Assembly (NCBI RefSeq): GCF_047228935.1
Contig: NZ_JBFEGG010000002.1
Span: 124,001 to 188,000, forward strand
Length of the DNA: 64,000 nucleotides
Direction of reading: 5' to 3'
Source of the DNA: Ornithinibacillus sp047228935
GTDB taxonomy: Bacteria; Bacillota; Bacilli; Bacillales; Amphibacillaceae
A program made the position numbers and the translations under genes. The notes beneath the pieces were generated by a model. The model was not told the DNA's origin. It did no database searches and was given only the letters and a program-made list of their open reading frames with translations. Positions 59,631-64,000 of this stretch are shown here, piece by piece; position 1 is the first letter of the stretch, and every line of letters starts with the position of its first letter.

Positions 59631-60545
59631 TTATGCTTTAGGAGTATCATAGTCTTCAATCATATCCATTAAGTCATCACCATCATTACGAAGCTTTAAG
59701 TCAAAATAGATTAAACCATATCCTACGGAAAAGAGCATTGTTGTAATCATCGTAATGATATTGAGTAGCACCGTATATAACACACTATAGCCAAATAGCA
59801 TCGTTAAAATCATTTCAAATACGGAGCTAATAATGATTGCAATCAGACCAATCACTACGATTAACCCAAAAGTACGCCAAAAGTTTCTTCTCGTTAGATC
59901 CCAACTTCTTCCAAGTCCTGGGGCACATCGTTCAAATACAACAGCTGGTAAGTACAATCCCCATCTTGTTAAAAGATAAGCAATAACAGCTGCAGCCCCA
60001 AGAAATAAAACTACACCAAATGTTATGCCTACTACTGGACTAAACACTGCCCCTATCGAAGAAATTATCGTAATAATTAATATTGGGAAGAAAATTAAGC
60101 CAAACACGATAACACCGAATAATAAAGAACTAGCAAAGATCGGCCAAAATCTACTAAATGCTTTTTTAATAACCGTACCTGCTGTAAATTCTTCTCCTTT
60201 TCTAATCGCTTTAATTGCTAAAATAACTGCCGCCTGTGCAATTGGATATAGCACTATCGTTGCAAGACCACTAACTATCGTACCTAAATCTTCAGCTATT
60301 GTTGTCGTTCCATACAACGCCTCATCTACTGTATTCGTAAGTTGCTCTAAGAAGGAGCCACCACTTGCCACATCTCGTATAAGACCAGATCCCCCTATTA
60401 ATGAAATAAGTGCTTCTAATAATACAATAGGACCTACTACTATTAAAAAAATAAGAAAGAACGTAGCAAAGTGATTTTTACTAATTCTAAACGTAAGGTC
60501 TAGCACTGAACCAAAGCTCTGTGGTGTAGATGATTTATCTTTCAT
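59631..60545 (-). CDS. Multi-helix membrane protein of the MoxR cluster
   Basis: A 304-residue membrane protein with about six helices and the start SFGSVLDLTFRISKNHFATF, later LPAVVFERCAPGLGRSWDLTRRNFWRTFGL. This pattern resembles the membrane domain attached to some glycerophosphodiester phosphodiesterases (PF10110-like), without the enzyme domain. ATG at 60545 follows GGGGGA. It is the first gene of the five-gene minus-strand operon (this gene, DUF4129, DUF4350, MoxR, DUF58). The function is unknown. Confidence 0.8.
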   Translation of the reverse strand: MKDKSSTPQSFGSVLDLTFRISKNHFATFFLIFLIVVGPIVLLEALISLIGGSGLIRDVASGGSFLEQLTNTVDEALYGTTTIAEDLGTIVSGLATIVLYPIAQAAVILAIKAIRKGEEFTAGTVIKKAFSRFWPIFASSLLFGVIVFGLIFFPILIITIISSIGAVFSPVVGITFGVVLFLGAAAVIAYLLTRWGLYLPAVVFERCAPGLGRSWDLTRRNFWRTFGLIVVIGLIAIIISSVFEMILTMLFGYSVLYTVLLNIITMITTMLFSVGYGLIYFDLKLRNDGDDLMDMIEDYDTPKA

Positions 60546-60689
60546 ATGTATCCCCCTAAAATTGAAAAGATGAAATATTTTACATATACTATTTATTTTA
60601 ACATTAATAGTAAATTTATTGAGAATTAATTGTTTGTAAAATTCTGTTTGAGTGGTGATAATTAATATTTATAATTACAATTGAGTCTC

Positions 60690-60734
60690 TACTAAAAACA
60701 ATCCACATCACTAATAAAATGAAATGGATTGTTT
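60690..60734 (-). terminator. Terminator of the hydroxybutyrate dehydrogenase gene
   Basis: AAACAATCCA at 60696-60705 pairs with TGGATTGTTT at 60725-60734; the minus-strand transcript continues into a T run. Confidence 0.88.
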
Positions 60735-60744
60735 AAGTCTAGTA

Positions 60745-61521
60745 TTATTGCGCGGTGTAGCCTCCATCTAGTACTGCTGCTTGGCCGGTTATGCCTTTTG
60801 CTTTGTCGCTTGCTAGAAATATAGCGTAGTTGGCTATTTCTTCCACGTCTAGTAGTCGCTTTTGGGGAACGAGTGGGTAGATTACTTCTTCTAGTACTTG
60901 TTCTAGTGGGACGTTTCGTGTCTTCGCCAAATCTTCTAACTGATTTCGAACAAGTGGTGTGTCCACATACCCTGGACATATTGCATTTACCGTGATGCCT
61001 TCTTCAGCGCCTTCTAAAGCACTTACCTTTGTTAGCCCAATTAAGCCGTGCTTTGCGCTATTATACGCTGCTTTACCTGCAAAACCAATTAACCCATTTA
61101 TGGACGCCATATTAATAATCCGTCCACTTCCCTGTTGTTTCATCAATGGAAATACATGCTTTGTAGCGATAAAAGGGCCGACTAACATGATTTTAATCAT
61201 GCGTTCAAATGTTTCTGTCGGGAAATCTTCAATTCTGGATACATGCTGCATCCCGGCATTATTGATTAGAACATCTAACCGACCATATTCCTCTATTGAC
61301 TGATCAATTGCGTCTTTTATTTCCGTTTCACTAGTGACATTACACTTCTTAGCCGAAACTTCAAGTCCCGTTTTCTTAAGATCCGATACTACTTGATGAA
61401 GTTTTGGTTTATTCATATCCGAAAATATTACTTTTGCACCATGCTTAGCAAACTCCGTTCCAATTGTATATCCAATACCACTTGCTGCTCCTGTTATAAA
61501 TACTACTTTATTTTCAACCAT
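60745..61521 (-). CDS. bdhA: 3-hydroxybutyrate dehydrogenase (SDR)
   Basis: A 258-residue classical short-chain dehydrogenase, the usual length for this enzyme. The NAD motif TGAASGIG is at 10-17, then NNAGMQHV, MASINGLIGFAGKAAYNSAKHG with the catalytic Ser, Tyr and Lys, and NAICPGYVDTPLV. The QHV and GYVDTPLV segments fit D-3-hydroxybutyrate dehydrogenases. It interconverts D-3-hydroxybutyrate and acetoacetate. ATG at 61521 is chosen because GGGGG directly abuts an earlier in-frame ATG at 61527. It is a single-gene unit. Confidence 0.9.
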   Translation of the reverse strand: MVENKVVFITGAASGIGYTIGTEFAKHGAKVIFSDMNKPKLHQVVSDLKKTGLEVSAKKCNVTSETEIKDAIDQSIEEYGRLDVLINNAGMQHVSRIEDFPTETFERMIKIMLVGPFIATKHVFPLMKQQGSGRIINMASINGLIGFAGKAAYNSAKHGLIGLTKVSALEGAEEGITVNAICPGYVDTPLVRNQLEDLAKTRNVPLEQVLEEVIYPLVPQKRLLDVEEIANYAIFLASDKAKGITGQAAVLDGGYTAQ

Positions 61522-61672
61522 CTTCATCCCCCTAGAAAGTTTTCCAAAAATCTATCCTTACCATTTCTCTCTAGACGGTGAAAAGTCCTGCCAATATAAT
61601 GCAGAAAAAATTTGTTTAAATTTAGCGATTTAAGGAAAATCTTACATTGGAATACTTTTTAAGGAGTCTATC

Positions 61673-62509
61673 ATGAAATATAGCAAATGTCTTATTTTAT
61701 TTAGTACGTTTTTGTTTTTGTTTTTCTTTTCGTTTTCTTTACAAGCTCATGCAGAAATCTATGAAGTAGAAGTAGATTGGTTAAATATGCGAAGTGAGCC
61801 AACAACTACTGCCTCCATTGTTGGAAGGCTATCTCATGGCAATAAAGTTTCTATCTTTCAAAAAAGAAATGGTTGGGTTCAAACTTACTATAATGGGGAA
61901 AAAGTATGGGTAGCTGCACGACATTTAGCTCCTGCTCATGAGGAGAAAGTTTTTCTTGCAGAAGGATTATTATCCGGATATACGATTGTCATTGACCCTG
62001 GTCACGGTGGAAAGGACCCTGGAGCAATTGGGCATAATGGCGTATTGGAAAAAAACTTAATTTTGGAAACATCTTTAAAAATAGCGAAGGCTCTAGAGGA
62101 TAATGGAGCTAAGGTGATTTTAACGAGGGCAGATGATTCCTTTGTCACGTTAAGCGATCGAGTTTTTATTAGTAATCAAAATTCAACCGATGCTTTTATC
62201 AGTATTCATTTCAATGCATTTGACGCTGACTATGTTGGTGGTATCAATACGTATTATCACATGAATGGCAAAAGGCTTGCCAATGAAATTCAGATGGCAC
62301 TTTCTAAAGAGGTTCCTTTGAAAAATCGAGGAGTCATTCAGCATGATTATCGGGTGCTTCGAGATAATAAATATCCTGCTGTATTACTTGAACTGGGCTT
62401 CATAACGAATACAGCAGAATTAGCAACCTTACAAACGGATGATTACAAAGATAAAGTTGCCAGAGCGATTTCAATAGCTTTAATTAGCTATTTTTGGAAT
62501 CAAAGATAA
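61673..62509 (+). CDS. N-acetylmuramoyl-L-alanine amidase with SH3b domain
   Basis: A 278-residue exported enzyme. The signal peptide (about 1-27) ends in QAHA. A bacterial SH3 domain follows at about 29-86 (VEVDWLNMRSEPTTTASIVG, WVAARHL), then an amidase_3 domain at about 103-275. Zinc and catalytic residues are visible: His111 in DPGHGGKDPGA, Glu126 in LEKNL, a histidine in ISIHFNA and the C-terminal glutamate in LLELGFI. It cleaves the bond between muramic acid and the stem peptide of peptidoglycan. ATG follows AAGGAG, and a strong terminator follows the gene. Confidence 0.92.
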   Translation: MKYSKCLILFSTFLFLFFFSFSLQAHAEIYEVEVDWLNMRSEPTTTASIVGRLSHGNKVSIFQKRNGWVQTYYNGEKVWVAARHLAPAHEEKVFLAEGLLSGYTIVIDPGHGGKDPGAIGHNGVLEKNLILETSLKIAKALEDNGAKVILTRADDSFVTLSDRVFISNQNSTDAFISIHFNAFDADYVGGINTYYHMNGKRLANEIQMALSKEVPLKNRGVIQHDYRVLRDNKYPAVLLELGFITNTAELATLQTDDYKDKVARAISIALISYFWNQR

Positions 62510-62555
62510 AGAGATGTCTCAAATAGGGAATCTTCCCTCTAAGACATCTCTTTCG
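62508..62555. terminator. Bidirectional terminator
   Basis: AGAGATGTCT at 62510-62519 pairs with AGACATCTCT at 62542-62551, with a small GGGAA/TTCCC stem inside, and a T run on the plus-strand side. Confidence 0.92.
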
Positions 62556-62556
62556 A

Positions 62557-63024
62557 TTATTTAATCGGAATATTTATGATTAATCTTGGTCGTTCATTGA
62601 TTGGATGATAACCTGCTGGGTAAATTTCTAGATGTTCTAACGACGCTTTCTCATCTACATTGTACCCATTTTCTTCAATCCACTCATACACTTTCGTATA
62701 GGAATCACCAACATTTTCTTCTTCACTATGCTTATAAGTTGCATACGTCAAACCAGGAACTGTAATTCGTTCCATTCCGTCTGGGAGTTCCCCAACAGAA
62801 TCTAGAACTTTACAGCAAAGATAGTATGTAAAACCTTCCGCTGAAACATCATAAGAAATACCGAAAACTGATGACGTATCTGTACCATTAGGTAGTTCCT
62901 CTAATCTCTCACGGAATTGTTGCATAAAAGTCCGAATCTCTCCAGCCTGAGCTTGCTTAAATGTACCTTCCCAGCGCACACCAATTGCATCAAAACTCAC
63001 TCGCTCCGTTACCGTGATCTCCAT
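62557..63024 (-). CDS. GyrI-like effector-binding domain protein
   Basis: A 155-residue cytosolic protein starting at ATG 63024, eight bases after GGAG; a GTG at 63033 lies on the ribosome site. The fold pattern is that of the GyrI-like small-molecule-binding domain found at the C-terminus of BmrR-type regulators: VTERVSFDAIGVRWEGTF, VFGISYDVSAEGFTYYLCCKV, RITVPGLTYATYKHSEEENV and HLEIYPAGY. It has no DNA-binding part. It may bind a hydrophobic or toxic ligand, which is inference from the family. Confidence 0.83.
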   Translation of the reverse strand: MEITVTERVSFDAIGVRWEGTFKQAQAGEIRTFMQQFRERLEELPNGTDTSSVFGISYDVSAEGFTYYLCCKVLDSVGELPDGMERITVPGLTYATYKHSEEENVGDSYTKVYEWIEENGYNVDEKASLEHLEIYPAGYHPINERPRLIINIPIK

Positions 63025-63081
63025 CTTCTTCACTCCAGTGATATTTTATTTCTTTTATACTAACCTTGCATTTAGAATATT

Positions 63082-64000
63082 TCAACTATAAATACAGATT
63101 ATTCCTAATATGTCGTTTAGTTGTTTGGTTTCTACTTTATAGCCATTTTCTTTTATCCATTCCACTAGTAGCGACTTATCGGCATAGTACTCATCCTCTA
63201 TTGCGTCAATTGCAATACGATTACCCGATTTTTCAAATCCTTCTAGAACTACTTTGCGGTGGGTTTCATCTGCAAACATTAAATCGGCAATGCAGATTTG
63301 ACCATGTGGCTTTAACACGCGAATCATTTCGGCTAAGGCAAGCAGCTTCTCCTCATCAGGAAGATGATGTAACGCATAGCTTGAAACAATGGCATCTACC
63401 GATTGATCTAATAATGGTAAAGCGTGGAAATGTCCTTTTCGTGTCTCTATTTCTGGATGCTTTTCTCTACATATTTCAAGCATTTTTTCAGATTGATCAA
63501 TTCCTATAACCTTATTACCATTAGTTAAAAATCTAGAACCTAAATTCCCTGTCCCAATTCCGATATCTACAATAGTACTATTTGGCTCCAAACGGACTTT
63601 TTCAACTACTAAACTAAGTGCTTCATCATAGCCCTCATGTACATTAAAGATATGTCCTTCTTTTTTAATATGGTCATCATAATCTATTGCTTGTTCATCG
63701 AAATTCCAACGGTCATGCCATTTATTCCGAATCTCCTTCATATTTTTTAAATGATTGGCCAGTTGATGAATGGCTTCGAACGAATTGGGTGCAGTAGATT
63801 TTTCTAACATTTGATCAATTGTTTCAATCATGTCACGCATCTCTAACCACTGTTCAAAAAGTGCTGAACGTTGGATATCAAGATATTGTGTAATACTTAA
63901 TTCTGGATTATCTAGTATCGTTTTTATATCTCTTATAGAAACTCCTATTTCTCTTAACGCTAAAATAGTACTCAGTCTATAAAGATCCGTTTCTGAAAAA
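63082..64000 (-). CDS. MerR-type regulator fused to a SAM methyltransferase, N-terminus off the window
   Basis: One open frame runs from the right edge to the stop at 63082, with no stop at all in 306 codons. The edge-proximal part, FSETDLYRLSTILALREIGV then IRDIKTILDN, is the second half of a MerR helix-turn-helix, followed by a long dimerisation helix up to DQML. A class I methyltransferase follows: IVDIGIGTGNLGSRFL (motif I), VIGIDQSEKMLEI, and DAIVSSYALHHLPDEEK. An internal ATG at 63840 sits in the helix and should not be taken as a separate start. The whole product would be a transcription factor with an enzymatic or SAM-sensing domain. Confidence 0.85.
   Translation of the reverse strand, partial: FSETDLYRLSTILALREIGVSIRDIKTILDNPELSITQYLDIQRSALFEQWLEMRDMIETIDQMLEKSTAPNSFEAIHQLANHLKNMKEIRNKWHDRWNFDEQAIDYDDHIKKEGHIFNVHEGYDEALSLVVEKVRLEPNSTIVDIGIGTGNLGSRFLTNGNKVIGIDQSEKMLEICREKHPEIETRKGHFHALPLLDQSVDAIVSSYALHHLPDEEKLLALAEMIRVLKPHGQICIADLMFADETHRKVVLEGFEKSGNRIAIDAIEDEYYADKSLLVEWIKENGYKVETKQLNDILGIICIYS

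Noticed and set aside
53762..60545. Spore-formation operon because of the SpoIIM-like protein
   Set aside because: The DUF95 family is found widely with MoxR and RDD genes outside sporulation, and no other sporulation gene or sigma-F/E promoter was identified.
63082..63840. A stand-alone methyltransferase starting at ATG 63840
   Set aside because: The frame continues upstream without a stop into a MerR-type domain, and this ATG has no ribosome site and lies within a helix.

Overview
The window looks like a chromosomal segment of a low-GC Bacillaceae bacterium of the Oceanobacillus/Virgibacillus kind. This is inferred from strong GGAGG-type ribosome sites, frequent TTG and GTG starts, lipoboxes of the LAAC type, acidic linkers in secreted proteins, and closest remembered relatives among Bacillus subtilis proteins (YkpA, YocH, YpuA, YugJ, YhaQ/YhaP, YojM). 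There are no rRNA, tRNA, integrase, transposase or CRISPR signals.

Layout. 0-7.4 kb: a clipped gene, a YbiT/YkpA-type ABC-F ATPase, an AraC regulator, an Atu4866-like small protein, the threonine-to-glycine operon kbl-tdh with a CcpA-like cre site, a 44-residue small protein, and a LysM-3D wall protein with WalR-like sites. 7.5-26 kb: three complete peptide ABC importers in a row on the minus strand. The first two are diverged tandem copies with gene order D-F-B-C-binding protein; the third is a classical oppA-B-C-D-F set with hairpins and a terminator between oppA and oppB. 26-34.3 kb: a DUF1002 secreted protein, an MFS transporter that seems to start at ATT, two MATE transporters, a DUF1450 protein, an iron alcohol dehydrogenase, RidA and a lysozyme-like protein. 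A cluster of DnaA boxes lies at 32.8-32.9 kb. 34.4-41.4 kb: a TAXI-type TRAP transporter (binding protein, DUF1850, fused permease), then on the plus strand an acyl-CoA ligase and a three-part regulator.

41.5-53.5 kb: a methyltransferase, an AraC/LysE pair, a SWIM-SNF2 helicase and an MFS transporter. At 48.9-49.2 kb is an unlisted BsrG/TxpA-like type I toxin-antitoxin locus, followed by five 21-bp-phased CGGGT repeats. Then come SodC, a PH-domain protein, a DoxX protein and the YhaQ/YhaP ABC exporter. 53.5-60.5 kb: a large intergenic hairpin repeat, then the RDD / SpoIIM-like / DUF58 / MoxR / DUF4350 / DUF4129 / membrane-protein module. 60.7-64 kb: 3-hydroxybutyrate dehydrogenase, an N-acetylmuramoyl-L-alanine amidase, a GyrI-like protein, and a MerR-methyltransferase fusion that runs off the window.

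The most interesting region is 48.88-49.34 kb. It holds a 31-codon membrane toxin gene, a convergent antisense RNA, a 42-bp palindrome with a LexA-like core over the toxin promoter, and the phased repeat array. All functional statements rest on reading the sequence and on remembered family features; no searches were run.
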